DNA of 64,000 nucleotides from Mycolicibacterium setense. GTDB lineage: Bacteria; Actinomycetota; Actinomycetes; Mycobacteriales; Mycobacteriaceae. The stretch covers positions 1-64,000 of the forward strand of contig NZ_JTJW01000006.1 in the NCBI RefSeq assembly GCF_000805385.1. The letters run 5' to 3'. The position numbers were made by a program, and so were the translations under genes. The stretch's first letter is position 1. Each line of letters begins with the position of its first letter. The notes under the pieces were generated by a model. The model saw nothing but the letters and a program-made list of their open reading frames with translations, was not told where the DNA came from and did not search any database. Shown here one piece after another: positions 1-9,130 of the stretch.

Positions 1-284
1 ATGGTGACATCACCGGCCCGCCGTTCGGCCTGGAGTCCGTGATCACCCCGAACCTGTTCCCGGGTGTGTCGATCAGCGCTGACCTGGGCAACGGCCCGGG
101 TATTCAGGAAGTGGCCACGTTCTCGGTGGACGTCAAGGGTGCGGCTGGTGGTGTGGCGGTGTCCAATGCGCACGGCACCGTGACCGGTGCGGCCGGTGGT
201 GTGCTGCTGCGTCCGTTCGCCCGCCTGATCGCCTCGACCGGTGACAGCGTCACCACCTACGGCGAGCCCTGGAACATGAATTAA
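1..284 (+). CDS. MspA-family outer-membrane porin, C-terminal end (5' truncated)
   Basis: The reading frame is open from base 3 to the TAA at 282-284 and gives about 93 residues that match the C-terminal third of MspA-type porins, including the stretches GPPFGLESVITPNLFPG and STGDSVTTYGEPWNMN. In this family the octamer forms the main hydrophilic channel of the mycomembrane; the visible part belongs to the beta-barrel and rim. The N-terminus and signal peptide lie upstream of the window. Mycolicibacteria carry several near-identical msp paralogues and the fragment cannot tell which one this is. A strong hairpin follows the stop codon. Confidence 0.93.
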   Translation, partial: GDITGPPFGLESVITPNLFPGVSISADLGNGPGIQEVATFSVDVKGAAGGVAVSNAHGTVTGAAGGVLLRPFARLIASTGDSVTTYGEPWNMN

Positions 285-328
285 GGACATGAACGCCTCG
301 TTCTGAACGTCCATAACCAGCTCTCCCC

Positions 329-372
329 AATCGGCGCGTCCCGCTTCTCCAAAGGAGCAGGGCGCGCCGATT
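329..372 (+). terminator. Hairpin terminator after the porin gene
   Basis: Bases 329-338 (AATCGGCGCG) pair perfectly with 363-372 (CGCGCCGATT), and the inner arms TCTCC/GGAG extend the stem around an AAA loop. There is no long T-run, as is common in mycobacterial terminators. A smaller hairpin (GAACG/CGTTC, 291-303) sits just after the stop. The stem covers the TTG at 371, an argument against that codon as start of the next gene. Confidence 0.7.
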
Positions 373-397
373 GTCATGTGGCGGCTACGGTGGCTTC

Positions 398-817
398 ATG
401 ACGCCGCAGGCCCCGGTTTCGGTGCTCGGGGAGGACGAGAGCTGGCAGCTGCTGTCCAGCGTGACGCTGGGCCGTATGGTCTCCACGATCGGCACCAGGC
501 TGGAGATCTTCCCGGTCAACTTCGTCGTCCAGCGCCACACCGTGCTGTTCCGGACCGCCGAGGGCACCAAGCTGATCAGCGCCCTGTTCAACGACCGGGT
601 GCTGTTCGAGGCCGACGATCACACAGGTGTCGGCGGCTGGAGCGTGATCGTGCGGGGCGTCCCTCAGCTTCTCGAAACACCGGAGGAGATCGCCGAGGCT
701 GAACGCGCCCAGCTGCTGTCGTGGATCGCGACCGCGAAACGCCGCTACGTCCGGATCCAGCCGAAAGAGATCTCGGGGCGCCGGTTCGTGTTCGGCTCCG
801 TGGCCGACGACGTGTAA
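398..817 (+). CDS. Pyridoxamine 5'-phosphate oxidase-like flavin-binding split-barrel protein
   Basis: 139 residues with the pattern of small PNPOx-like proteins: an early CHLGRLAT-like segment (here SSVTLGRMVST), then IFPVNFVV and a VLFRTAEGTKL strand, as in F420/FMN-binding split-barrel proteins. These bind flavin or deazaflavin and act as oxidoreductases or chaperone-like proteins; the substrate cannot be told. A TTG nine codons upstream (371) is also open, but it lies inside the terminator hairpin, so ATG 398 is preferred. The gene converges on wzm with one base between stops. Confidence 0.75.
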   Translation: MTPQAPVSVLGEDESWQLLSSVTLGRMVSTIGTRLEIFPVNFVVQRHTVLFRTAEGTKLISALFNDRVLFEADDHTGVGGWSVIVRGVPQLLETPEEIAEAERAQLLSWIATAKRRYVRIQPKEISGRRFVFGSVADDV

Positions 818-818
818 C

Positions 819-1649
819 TCAGACCCAGTACGGCACGCGGGCGCGGTACTGGCGCATCGCGATTGCCGCGAAGCCCCAACCGATCGCTGTCAGGACCAGC
901 ACCACAATCCAGTGTCGCGCTTCCTGATCGGCGCCCAGCAGCGGTGCACGCACGATGTCGAGGTAGTGCAGCAGCGGATTGATCTCGACGATCTTGGCCC
1001 ATGAGCCGGCGCCCTGCTGCTGCAGCGTGGACTCGTTCCAGATGATCGGCGTCATGAAGAACAGCAGTTGCACCACGGACGCCAGCAGCGGCCCGATGTC
1101 GCGGTAGCGGGTGGCCAGGATGCCGAAACATATCGACACCCATACGCAGTTCAGCACGATCAGGCCCAACGCGGGAATGACCGCCAGGTCGATCCATTTC
1201 CACGGCTTCGGATACACGATCGCGATCACCACGAAGATGACGATGTTGTGGCCGAACAGGATCAACTGCCGCCAGACCAGCCGGTAGACATGGACCGACA
1301 ACGGCGTCGGAAGTTGTTTGATCAGACCTTCATTGGCGATGAAGACGTCGGCGCCTTCGAGAATCGAGGCGTTGATCAGGTTCCAGATGATGAGGCCGAG
1401 CGTGACGTAGGGCAGATGCTCCTCGAGCGGCAGCTTGAACAGCTTCGAGTACAACAGGCCCATCGCCACTGCGGTCGTGCCGGTGGCGATGGTGATCCAG
1501 AAGGGGCCGAGCACGCTGCGCCGGTAGCGCTGCTTGATGTCCTGCCAGCCAAGGTGCAGCCACAGTTCGCGCTTGCGGAAACCTTCGGAGAGGTCGCGTA
1601 TCGCCCGGGTCATCGTCTTGGACTCGGACGCCGCATCGGTGAACGTCAC
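819..1649 (-). CDS. wzm: Galactan-lipid ABC exporter, membrane component (Wzm/RfbD)
   Basis: 276-residue ABC-2 type permease with about six hydrophobic segments and the typical DIKQRYRRSVLGPFW entry motif of polysaccharide exporters. In mycobacteria Wzm-Wzt moves lipid-linked galactan across the plasma membrane during arabinogalactan assembly (Rv3783 in M. tuberculosis). The GTG start at 1649 overlaps the glfT1 stop by four bases (GTGA), which indicates translational coupling. The frame stays open to 1958, but that extension is arginine-rich, lies inside glfT1 in another frame and was discarded. Confidence 0.92.
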   Translation of the reverse strand: MTFTDAASESKTMTRAIRDLSEGFRKRELWLHLGWQDIKQRYRRSVLGPFWITIATGTTAVAMGLLYSKLFKLPLEEHLPYVTLGLIIWNLINASILEGADVFIANEGLIKQLPTPLSVHVYRLVWRQLILFGHNIVIFVVIAIVYPKPWKWIDLAVIPALGLIVLNCVWVSICFGILATRYRDIGPLLASVVQLLFFMTPIIWNESTLQQQGAGSWAKIVEINPLLHYLDIVRAPLLGADQEARHWIVVLVLTAIGWGFAAIAMRQYRARVPYWV

Positions 1650-2614
1650 CTGTTGGTCCTCCCGTCGCTCCGCTCGCCGCGCTTGTTTGCCCCGTCGCTT
1701 CGCTCGCCCCGGAAAAACCTTTCGTTCCTGCCCAACCGCCGCAGGCGGATCCACTCCCGCAGACCCGCGGGGTCGCGGCGGGACACCAGAAAGTACCAGC
1801 CGAACCGCATCCACTCCTGCGGCAGGAGTTTGCGCAACCCCGGCTGGGACAGGAGATAGCCGCGGTTGCGGTAGGTGAAGAACCGTTTGGTCTCGTCGTC
1901 GGGGTACTGCGTGTGCATCCGGCCGCCGAGGATCGGTTTGAACTCGTCGGTGCCGCACGGGTGCAGATAGCTTGCGGTCAAACAGGTTCCGAATGGAAGC
2001 CCGGAGCGCACCAGCCGCCGGTGCAGCTCGACCTCGTCACCGCGGACGAACAGGCGCAGATCGGGAACGCCGACGGCCTCCACCGTGGCGGCCCGGAACA
2101 GCGCACCGTTGAACAGCGACGCGATCCCCGGCAGCACATCGCCGGACACCGATGCGTCCTCTGTTCGCAGCTCTGAAACCAAACGGCGCCACACCAATCC
2201 GCGGCGCAGCGGGAAGGCCAGGCGCTTCGGATCGTCGAGGTTGCACACCATGGGTGAGACCTCGGCCAGGCTGTACTGCTCGGCGCAGGCCAGCAGGGTG
2301 GAGAGCACGGTGTCGTCAGCGGGGCGGCCGTCGTCGTCGGCCAGCCAGATCCAGTCCGCCCCCTGAGCCAGGGCGTGCAGCATGCCCAGCGCGAAACCGC
2401 CTGCGCCGCCGAGGTTTCGGCGTGACCCGAGGTATGTGGCGGGCACCGGCTGGCCGAGGACCAACTCGCGTACCTCTTCGTCATCGTCGTTGTCGATCAC
2501 GATCAGGTGGTCGGGTCTGCGGTCTTGGCTCACCACCGCGGCCAGTGATTTGGCGAGTAGTTCAGGACGCCGGTGCGTGACGATCACCGCGACGACGTGT
2601 TCGTCAGGTACCAC
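1646..2614 (-). CDS. glfT1: Galactofuranosyltransferase GlfT1
   Basis: 322-residue GT-A family 2 glycosyltransferase. It adds the first galactofuranose residues to the decaprenyl-linked rhamnosyl-GlcNAc acceptor on the cytoplasmic side of the membrane. Visible features: N-terminal VIVTHRRPELL strand, the DDD motif in IWLADDDGRPADD (metal and UDP-Galf binding) and the FVRGDEVELHRR acceptor region. I chose GTG 2614 because it overlaps the wzt stop by 11 bases and gives the expected N-terminus; 15 extra codons are open upstream. The C-terminus carries an unusual basic tail with GERSDG twice, caused by a DNA repeat (see 1661-1707). Confidence 0.93.
   Translation of the reverse strand: MVPDEHVVAVIVTHRRPELLAKSLAAVVSQDRRPDHLIVIDNDDDEEVRELVLGQPVPATYLGSRRNLGGAGGFALGMLHALAQGADWIWLADDDGRPADDTVLSTLLACAEQYSLAEVSPMVCNLDDPKRLAFPLRRGLVWRRLVSELRTEDASVSGDVLPGIASLFNGALFRAATVEAVGVPDLRLFVRGDEVELHRRLVRSGLPFGTCLTASYLHPCGTDEFKPILGGRMHTQYPDDETKRFFTYRNRGYLLSQPGLRKLLPQEWMRFGWYFLVSRRDPAGLREWIRLRRLGRNERFFRGERSDGANKRGERSDGRTNR
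1661..1707. repeat. Two 17-bp direct copies in the 3' end of glfT1
   Basis: CCCGTCGCTCCGCTCGCC-type units lie at 1661-1677 and 1691-1707, 30 bases apart and differing at one base. On the minus strand each encodes GERSDG in the last 25 residues of GlfT1. The unit resembles the GGCGAGCGAAGCGAC-type elements scattered through actinobacterial genomes, usually between genes. Confidence 0.65.
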
Positions 2615-3401
2615 GCGCGGTTTCCTCCAACACCTCACGCACATGCCGCGCGGCGTCATCGCCCTCGTAGGCCCGCACCACGTCCTCGATCCCGCCGGAC
2701 ATCTTGATGGTGCCGTGGTCGATCCACATCGCGGTCTTGCACAGCCGGGCCAGGAATTCGTTGGAATGGCTTGCGAACACCAGGATTCCGGATCGTTCCA
2801 CCAGGCTCTGCAACCGTGACTGCGCCTTCTTGAGGAACTCCGCGTCGACGGCGCCGATGCCTTCGTCGAGCAGCAGGATCTCGGGGTCGATGCTGGTGAC
2901 CACGCCCATCGCCAGGCGCACCCGCATACCGGTCGAATAGGTACGAAGAGGCATCGAAAGGTACTCGCCGAGTTCGGTGAATTCCGCGATCTCGTCGACC
3001 TTGGCCATCATCTGCTTGCGGGTCTGCCCCAGGAACAGTCCGCGAATGATGATGTTCTCGAAACCCGAGATCTCCGGGTCCATCCCGACGCCGAGGTCGA
3101 ACACCGGGGCTACCCGGCCACTGACCGTGGCCGAGCCCCGCGTCGGCTCGTAGATGCCCGAAAGTAGCCGCAGCAGTGTGGATTTCCCCGCACCGTTATG
3201 GCCGACCAGCCCGACCCGGTCACCCATTTTCAGTGACATCGTGATGTCGCGCAGGGCTTCGATGACGACGACGTTGGACTCGTTTCGCCCGATGGCGCCA
3301 CCGGCCTTACCGAGGAACGCCTTCTTCAGCGAGCGGGTCTTGGCATCGAAGATGGGGAACTCCACCCATGCTTCGCGCGTCGAGATGTACGGATCGGACA
3401 A
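2604..3401 (-). CDS. wzt: Galactan-lipid ABC exporter, ATP-binding component (Wzt/RfbE)
   Basis: 265-residue ATPase of the polysaccharide-export type. The Walker A is GHNGAGKST near residue 68, followed by a Q-loop-like PVFDLGVG segment, an STGMRVRLAMG signature and the Walker B ILLLDEGIGAVD. It powers Wzm. Like other short Wzt proteins it has no C-terminal glycan-binding domain. The frame opens with TTG at 3401, six bases after the bpa stop; there is no ATG or GTG close by, so the TTG start is taken. The order bpa-wzt-glfT1-wzm is the mycobacterial arrangement. Confidence 0.93.
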   Translation of the reverse strand: MSDPYISTREAWVEFPIFDAKTRSLKKAFLGKAGGAIGRNESNVVVIEALRDITMSLKMGDRVGLVGHNGAGKSTLLRLLSGIYEPTRGSATVSGRVAPVFDLGVGMDPEISGFENIIIRGLFLGQTRKQMMAKVDEIAEFTELGEYLSMPLRTYSTGMRVRLAMGVVTSIDPEILLLDEGIGAVDAEFLKKAQSRLQSLVERSGILVFASHSNEFLARLCKTAMWIDHGTIKMSGGIEDVVRAYEGDDAARHVREVLEETARGT

Positions 3402-3407
3402 CGGGGC

Positions 3408-3923
3408 CTACAGGTACTGGCCGGTGCCGGGGTGCGACGGGCCACCACGCTGTCCGCCGGGGACCTGCAGTCCCGGCGGGAGGGCGCCCTGGCGCATCTG
3501 TTCGAGCTGTGCGCGGGCGGCCATCTGCTGGGCGAACAGCGCCGTCTGGATGCCGTGGAACAGCCCTTCGAGCCAGCCGACCAATTGCGCCTGCGCGATG
3601 CGCAGTTCGGCGTCGGTCGGCACGTTGTCCTCGGTGAAGGGCAGCGTGAGCCGCTCGAGTTCTTCGCGCAGTTCGGGTGCCAGACCGTCCTCGAGCTCGC
3701 GGATGCTGGTCCGGTGGATGTCGCGCAGCCGGTTGCGGCTGGCCTCGTCGAGCGGAGCCGCGCGCACCTCTTCCAGCAACTGCTTGATCATGGTGCCGAT
3801 GCGCATGACCTTCGCCGGTTGCTCGACGAGGTCTGTCAGCGACTTGCCGTCAGCGTCGACGTCGGTCCCGTCGGACGTGCTGGCCAGGATCTCGATGTTG
3901 TCATCGTCGGGGTTGATCGTCAT
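3408..3923 (-). CDS. bpa: Bacterial proteasome activator Bpa (PafE)
   Basis: 171 residues. Bpa forms dodecameric rings that open the 20S proteasome gate without ATP and deliver unfolded proteins. The decisive sign is the C-terminal GQYL motif (last residues GTGQYL), which docks in the alpha-ring pockets. The central part is helical and charged, consistent with the known four-helix protomer; the first 30 and last 35 residues look disordered and rich in Asp or Gly/Pro. It has a GGAAGG ribosome site before ATG 3923. It is co-directional with the galactan exporter genes although its function is unrelated. Confidence 0.92.
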   Translation of the reverse strand: MTINPDDDNIEILASTSDGTDVDADGKSLTDLVEQPAKVMRIGTMIKQLLEEVRAAPLDEASRNRLRDIHRTSIRELEDGLAPELREELERLTLPFTEDNVPTDAELRIAQAQLVGWLEGLFHGIQTALFAQQMAARAQLEQMRQGALPPGLQVPGGQRGGPSHPGTGQYL

Positions 3924-3950
3924 GGCCTTCCTTAGTCAGTTCTGGGTCTG

Positions 3951-5912
3951 TCAGTTCGTCGCTTTGACCGCCGCGTTCTCCCCGCGCCAGCGGTAGATGC
4001 GGTCCTCACCGTTGTCGTAGATCTTCTCCCACGACCGTGAGCGCTCTAGCGACACTAGTCCGTCCGGCATGACGAACCCTCGGACCACCGGTGTGCTGGT
4101 GAGCACATAGCGGATGTTGAGCGCCTCGACCGCCTCGGCAACCCGGGGATCGGTGTCGGCATCGTCTGCATATGCCCAGAAGATGAAGCGGTGATACCCG
4201 GGGCCTTGTTGCACCGGGTAGTCGTAGTGGGTCCACAGCGGATGCAGCCCCGAAACCGCGTACATCCACGCGGTGCCGTCGGTGTTGGCGTCGCCGATCA
4301 GTGTGGTGCGAGCGTCGGGCAGCTGGGCCAGGTAGGCGAACGCCTCGAGATCTTTGGCACCGATCATCACCGAGTCGTACTTCTGCCCGATCAGGTACTT
4401 GTGCCGGGGGAAGTAGTGCCAGGCCAGACCGACGGTGGTGGCGATCAGCGCGACGGCGGCGGTGGCGTGGATCCAGGCCGGGCGGGCGCCGGTCCGGCGC
4501 AGCGCCGCGGCGCCGAGGATGACAAGAGCACCGAGTCCGATCGCGGCCATCGGTGCGTACAGCATCGCGACCACCGCGGACAGGCGGCGCGGGTCGCTGT
4601 AGAACAGGTCGCTGAACTTGCCGGTGATGACGCCCAGTGGCCCGCCGAACGGTGCGCCGGAATGGACGATCGAGGCGATGAGGATCAGCCAGACCGCCAG
4701 CGGCCACCACATTTTCTTGATCAGCATGACCAGGCCGCCGAGGGCGGCCAGGCCGATGAGTGCGTTCTGGAACGGGAAATCGTTGAGGTGGCGGGTGTGC
4801 TGGAAGATCCCCGCGAACAGCGAGAATTTCTTGCCGAGGTGGTTGACGAAGGCGTGGCCGACGATGATGTCGGCCTGCTGAAGGACCCCGAGAAACTGGG
4901 GCAGCATGATCAGCAGCGTCGGCACCGCCACGGCGGCCAGCGCCACGAGGTCGGGCAGCCGGCCGCGCACCGGCCGCCAGAGTGCATCCGCCAGCCACCA
5001 GACGCCCACCAGCAGTGCGGTCACCACACCGCCGGTGAGGTGCACCGAGAAGACGCCGACGGTGGCCAGTACCGCCAGCCCGATGCGGTCGCGATGTGCC
5101 GGCGTCGAGGCGATCAGTGCGAATACCGGCACGGCCAGCCCGTAGGCCACCAGGTTGGGCATCGCCGCCACATCGAATTCGACGTAGGGCATCGCGGTGA
5201 ACGACGCGGCGAGTGCCGCCGCGGTGGCCGCGGCGACGGCGGTGCGCATCTCGCAGGTGTGCGGGCGGACGATCTTCCAGGTCAGCACCGCGGCGCTGAC
5301 CGGGAACAACCACACCGCCGCGGTGACCGAACTGACGGTGTACGCGGTGGTCGCGGCGGCACCGGTGAGTTGGCAGTAGACGGCGGCCAGGGCGTGGAAG
5401 GCCGACGGGTAGTAGAGCGCCTCGTGGGTTTCGACGTTGCGCAGCTCGCCCATGTGGGTCGGGGAGGCCTGGCCGGTCTCGAGGATCCACCGGATGGTGT
5501 TGGCGTGCCATACCGAGTCCCAGGTGCTGGGGATGGATTGCCAATGCGCCAGGCCGGCGAACACCGCGGCAGCAATCAGCGCGGTGCCCAGCAGCACGCC
5601 CGCCGCAACCACCGCTGCGGCCCGTCGCGTCGCCGCCGATGCCTCCGCGTCGCGGTCACGGTAGCGGGCCAACAGCCTCCGCAACCCGGCCGCAATGGCG
5701 GCGACGATGGCTACAGCAAACAATGCCGTCCACGCGTTCCACGGCACGCCGATGGCCCCGAGCGGAACGATCGTCAGCGCGACGGTGCCGTAGGTCAAGG
5801 CTGGACCCACTGCAACCGCCATCGCAACGGTCAGTCCGCCCGCCCTGGCTATCAACGCCCCGGGTATCACCAGCAACAACAGTGCGATTAGCACTCCGAA
5901 CCCGAAGCCCAC
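3951..5912 (-). CDS. Large polytopic membrane protein of the Rv3779 type (GT-C-like)
   Basis: 653 residues with roughly a dozen hydrophobic segments in the first two thirds and a soluble C-terminal domain. The motif [16 protein letters not shown] in the first external loop, with acidic and aromatic residues, is typical of GT-C-like glycosyltransferases. The M. tuberculosis homologue Rv3779 has been reported as a polyprenyl-phosphomannose synthase; I cannot confirm the activity from sequence. GTG 5912 was chosen because it starts directly at the first membrane helix ([15 protein letters not shown]). The frame is open to 6260, but the extra residues overlap the divergent gene. It heads the minus-strand operon. 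Confidence 0.85.
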   Translation of the reverse strand: MGFGFGVLIALLLLVIPGALIARAGGLTVAMAVAVGPALTYGTVALTIVPLGAIGVPWNAWTALFAVAIVAAIAAGLRRLLARYRDRDAEASAATRRAAAVVAAGVLLGTALIAAAVFAGLAHWQSIPSTWDSVWHANTIRWILETGQASPTHMGELRNVETHEALYYPSAFHALAAVYCQLTGAAATTAYTVSSVTAAVWLFPVSAAVLTWKIVRPHTCEMRTAVAAATAAALAASFTAMPYVEFDVAAMPNLVAYGLAVPVFALIASTPAHRDRIGLAVLATVGVFSVHLTGGVVTALLVGVWWLADALWRPVRGRLPDLVALAAVAVPTLLIMLPQFLGVLQQADIIVGHAFVNHLGKKFSLFAGIFQHTRHLNDFPFQNALIGLAALGGLVMLIKKMWWPLAVWLILIASIVHSGAPFGGPLGVITGKFSDLFYSDPRRLSAVVAMLYAPMAAIGLGALVILGAAALRRTGARPAWIHATAAVALIATTVGLAWHYFPRHKYLIGQKYDSVMIGAKDLEAFAYLAQLPDARTTLIGDANTDGTAWMYAVSGLHPLWTHYDYPVQQGPGYHRFIFWAYADDADTDPRVAEAVEALNIRYVLTSTPVVRGFVMPDGLVSLERSRSWEKIYDNGEDRIYRWRGENAAVKATN

Positions 5913-6036
5913 TGGACTAGTATGGCTGCCCAGGGTGACCCGGTCCGAGCATGGTCTCTTAAGTGCAAACGCGCGGTCGGGCGCTCCCCAAATCGTGTCG
6001 GTTTGTGATATCCGCAGAAGCTCTAAGGTGGCTGGC

Positions 6037-7233
6037 ATGGCATACGACGTCGCCCGGGTGCGGGGGTTACACCCGTCATTGGGCGATGGGTGGGTCCACT
6101 TCGATGCCCAGAACGGCATGTTGGTGCCCGATTCGGTCGCGACGACGGTCTCCACTGCCTTCCGCGGCTCGATGCCCTCCGCTGTCGGACCACACCCATC
6201 GGCACGCCGCAGCGCCGCTGTCCTCATCGCTGCCCGGCAAGCTGTCGCAGACCTGGTCAACGCCGATCCGCGGGGCGTGGTTCTGGGTGCGGACCGCGCG
6301 CAGTTGCTGACCGCGTTGGCGGAGGCATCCTCGAGTCGGGTCGGTCTCGGCTACGAGGTGGTGGTCACTCGCCTGGACGACGAGGCGAACATCGCGCCCT
6401 GGCTGCGGGCCGCGAATCGCTATGGCGCCAAGGTCAAGTGGGCCGAGGTCGACATCGAGACCGGTGAGCTGCCGTCGTGGCAATGGGAAGGGCTGATCGA
6501 CAAGCCGACCCGGCTGGTGGCCATCGCGTCGGCCTCCTCCACGCTGGGAACTGTCACCGATCTGAGCGAGGTGACCAAGCTCACCCACGAGGTCGGAGGG
6601 ATGGTCGTCGTCGACCACTCGGCCGCGGCTCCGTACCGGCTGATCGACATCAACGAGATCGACGCCGACGTGGTCGCGCTCAACGCCGTGCCGTGGGGCG
6701 GTCCGCCGATCGGTGCGCTGGTATTCCGCGACCCGGCGACCATCGATTCACTGGCTTCGGTGTCATTGAATCCTCACGCCACGGGCCCGGCCCGGCTCGA
6801 GGTGGGCGCGCACCAGTACGGGCTGCTGGGCGGCGTGGTCGCCAGCATCGAGTACCTGTCCAATCTCGACGATTCCGCCGGCGGCTCGCGCCGCGAACGG
6901 TTGGCGGTGTCGATGCAGTCGGCGAACGCGTACCTGGACCGGCTGTTCGAATACCTGGTCGCCTCGCTGCGCTCGTTGCCGTTGGTGATGGTGATCGGCA
7001 GGCCCGAGTCGCAGATTCCGGTGCTCAGTTTCGTGGTGCGCGACATCCCGGCCGAGCGGGTGGTGCAGCGGCTGGCGGACAACGGCATCCTGGCCATCTC
7101 GAATGCCAGCTCCCGCGTGCTCGACGTGATCGGCGTCAACGACATCGGCGGCGCGGTGACGGTCGGGCTGTCGCATTACTCGACCGGCGCCGAGGTCGAC
7201 CAGCTGGTGCGGGCGCTGGCCTCCCTCGGCTGA
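6037..7233 (+). CDS. SufS/cysteine-desulfurase-fold protein lacking the PLP lysine
   Basis: 398 residues with the fold-type I architecture of class V aminotransferases (homologue of Rv3778c). The cofactor Asp (D193, in VVVDHS) and the glycine-rich [10 protein letters not shown] segment are present. The segment that should carry the Schiff-base Lys before this glycine motif reads NAVPW (216-220), with no Lys. The PLP-stacking His of the THVSN-like motif is also gone (SASST, 165-169). It therefore may not be a normal PLP enzyme. ATG 6037 gives the family length; 34 more codons are open upstream. It is divergent from the Rv3779-type gene. Confidence 0.8.
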   Translation: MAYDVARVRGLHPSLGDGWVHFDAQNGMLVPDSVATTVSTAFRGSMPSAVGPHPSARRSAAVLIAARQAVADLVNADPRGVVLGADRAQLLTALAEASSSRVGLGYEVVVTRLDDEANIAPWLRAANRYGAKVKWAEVDIETGELPSWQWEGLIDKPTRLVAIASASSTLGTVTDLSEVTKLTHEVGGMVVVDHSAAAPYRLIDINEIDADVVALNAVPWGGPPIGALVFRDPATIDSLASVSLNPHATGPARLEVGAHQYGLLGGVVASIEYLSNLDDSAGGSRRERLAVSMQSANAYLDRLFEYLVASLRSLPLVMVIGRPESQIPVLSFVVRDIPAERVVQRLADNGILAISNASSRVLDVIGVNDIGGAVTVGLSHYSTGAEVDQLVRALASLG

Positions 7234-7242
7234 GCCGGCGGC

Positions 7243-8226
7243 CTACTCGGGGACCGTCAGCACGATCTTTCCCGAGACCTCGCCCGAGGCCAGCAGTTCG
7301 TGGGCCCGCTGAGCCTCCTGGATGGGCAGTTCGGCGCCGATGATCGGCCGTACCCGTCCGTCGGCGATCATCGGCCAAACGTTGTCGAGCACGGCCCGCA
7401 CGATCTCCCCCTTGCCGCCAGGTCCGTCCACCGGTCGGGGACGCAGCGAGGTGGCGATGACCCCGGCCCGCTTGCCGAGCAGCTTGGCGATGTTCAGTTC
7501 GGCCTTGATGCCGCCCTGCATGCCGATGATCACGAGGCGTCCGCCATTGGCCAGGGCATCGACGTTTCGGTCCAGATAGGCCGCGCCCATGATGTCGAGG
7601 ATGACGCCCGCACCTGCGCCATCGGTTTCGGCCCGGACGCGCTCGACGAAGTCCTCGTCGCGGTAGTTGATGGTGATGTCGGCGCCCAGTTCGCGGCACA
7701 GGGCGAGTTTGTCGGCGGAGCCGGCCGTCACCGCGACGCGGGCACCGAGCGCGTGGGCGACCTGGGTGGCGTGGGTGCCGATGCCGCTTGCGCCGCCGTG
7801 CAGCAGGACCAGCTGACCGGCCGTCAGACCCGCGGTCATGACGAGGTTCGACCACACTGTGCACGCCACCTCGGGCAGGCCCGCGGCGTCGCCGAGAGCA
7901 ACGCCATCGGGCAATGGCAGCACCTGCGGGGCGGGTACCGCGACGTATTCGGCGTAGCCTCCGCCCGCGAGCAATGCACACACCTGTTGCCCAACTGACC
8001 AGTCGGTAACATCCGCGCCGACGGCGGCAACGGTGCCCGACACTTCCAATCCGATGACCTCACTGGCTCCTGGCGGGGGCGGATACTTGCCCGCCGCTTG
8101 GAGAAGGTCAGCGCGATTGACGCCCGCGGCGTGAACACGGATCAGAATCTCGTCGTTTGCTGGTGTGATGTCAGCGACGTTTTCCCAGGTCAGATGGCCA
8201 TCGACGGAAGCGGCGATTGCATGCAT
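7243..8226 (-). CDS. NAD(P)H:quinone oxidoreductase, zinc-free MDR type (PIG3-like)
   Basis: 327 residues with the MDR pattern: N-terminal GroES-like domain containing HAAGVNRADLLQAAGKYPPPPG, and a Rossmann domain with the nucleotide motif HGGASGIGTHATQ near residue 150. The catalytic-zinc cysteines of alcohol dehydrogenases are absent, as expected for quinone oxidoreductases of the TP53I3/PIG3 branch. Such enzymes reduce quinones or enones with NADPH. ATG 8226 (MHAIAASVDG) is the family start. The gene is divergent from a MarR regulator 67 bases away, a plausible controller. Confidence 0.88.
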   Translation of the reverse strand: MHAIAASVDGHLTWENVADITPANDEILIRVHAAGVNRADLLQAAGKYPPPPGASEVIGLEVSGTVAAVGADVTDWSVGQQVCALLAGGGYAEYVAVPAPQVLPLPDGVALGDAAGLPEVACTVWSNLVMTAGLTAGQLVLLHGGASGIGTHATQVAHALGARVAVTAGSADKLALCRELGADITINYRDEDFVERVRAETDGAGAGVILDIMGAAYLDRNVDALANGGRLVIIGMQGGIKAELNIAKLLGKRAGVIATSLRPRPVDGPGGKGEIVRAVLDNVWPMIADGRVRPIIGAELPIQEAQRAHELLASGEVSGKIVLTVPE

Positions 8227-8293
8227 TTTTTCCACGCTACAAGCCTTCTGTTTCCCAAGCGCAGCAATACTGACGTCGCTTACGATTGCGCCT

Positions 8294-8806
8294 ATGGTGG
8301 GGATGATTGCGGGGCGCACGGCAGGGGACATGCCGGGCCTGGACATCGCCGAGCAGAGGTCATGGCAGAACTACCTCGACTCGGCACTGCGAATGTATGC
8401 GACGTTGAATCGGTCGCTGGTGGATGCGCATCATCTGACACTCAATGATGTGCGCTTGCTCGATATGTTGGACAAGTCGTCCACCGGATCGGCGCGGATG
8501 GGGGACTTGGCCGAGCGGCTGATGTCCCTACCCAGCCGCGTGACCCGGCAGATTCGGCGGCTCGAAGTGCAGAACCTGGTGACCAGGTGTGCCAGTCCGG
8601 ACGATGGGCGCGGGGTCGTGGCCGCCATCACCGAAGAGGGCAGGGTCGCCGTCCGTGAGGCGATGGTGACGTACGGGCAGGGTGTCCGTTCGCACTTTCT
8701 CGGCAGGCTTTCCCGTCCGCAGATCGCGGCGATGGGGGAGAACTGCCGCCGGATCAGCGTCGCGTTGAAGAACGGTGCGCCGCCCGCTCACATCGGTCGG
8801 GTCTGA
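8294..8806 (+). CDS. MarR-family transcriptional regulator
   Basis: 170 residues with the winged-helix core of MarR proteins: LTLNDVRLLDML, then the recognition-helix region MGDLAERLMSLPSRVTRQIRRLE and the wing with CASPDDGRGVVAAITEEGR. MarR proteins bind as dimers to palindromes and respond to phenolic or redox signals. The divergent quinone oxidoreductase is the likely target, consistent with a quinone-sensing circuit, which is inference from position. ATG 8294 or 8330 may be the start; the upstream extension overlaps the divergent gene. Confidence 0.85.
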   Translation: MVGMIAGRTAGDMPGLDIAEQRSWQNYLDSALRMYATLNRSLVDAHHLTLNDVRLLDMLDKSSTGSARMGDLAERLMSLPSRVTRQIRRLEVQNLVTRCASPDDGRGVVAAITEEGRVAVREAMVTYGQGVRSHFLGRLSRPQIAAMGENCRRISVALKNGAPPAHIGRV

Positions 8807-8825
8807 AGCCCGTACTCTTGTCGGC

Positions 8826-8912
8826 GGTGGCGTGGCAGAGCGGCCTAATGCACTCGCCTTGAAAGCGAGAGACGGCTAAAACCGTCCGGGGGTTCAAATC
8901 CCTCCGCCACCG
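8826..8912 (+). tRNA. tRNA-Ser(UGA)
   Basis: The acceptor GGTGGCG pairs with CGCCACC (8905-8911) and the discriminator is G. The anticodon stem CTCGC/GCGAG encloses CTTGAAA, giving anticodon TGA. A long variable arm (GACGG...CCGTC) marks it as a serine type. CCA is encoded at 8913-8915. An accessory segment begins directly downstream. Confidence 0.97.
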
Positions 8913-8924
8913 CCATCAGGGGTG

Positions 8925-8956
8925 GGTTCCGAGTTTCGTGCCCGGAGCTCGGAACC
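8925..8956 (+). terminator. Hairpin after tRNA-Ser(UGA)
   Basis: GGTTCCGAG (8925-8933) and CTCGGAACC (8948-8956) are perfect complements around a 14-base loop. There is no T-run. The position ten bases after the encoded CCA fits a terminator. Confidence 0.6.
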
Positions 8957-9130
8957 GTCTCGATCATCCACAGTGGCCCATAGTCGCGGTGCATTGCAGT
9001 GCGGTGTCCTGAGGTGTCACGCCGCTTCCACCGAGTTTCCGAGCCACTCCGTGACCAATTCTCGCGCGTAGGCCGGCGCAAATGGTGGGGTAACCTCACG
9101 ACCAGTGAGTTCGCCGGTTGGGGGATTGGC

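Noticed and set aside
1650..1958. N-terminal extension of wzm by 103 codons
   Set aside because: Arg/Pro-rich and inside glfT1 in another frame; the GTG at 1649 gives the family length and a coupled overlap.
4191..5891. 566-codon plus-strand frame opposite the Rv3779-type gene
   Set aside because: Low-complexity Arg/Gly/Gln/His composition without hydrophobic core; a high-GC antisense shadow of the membrane-protein gene.
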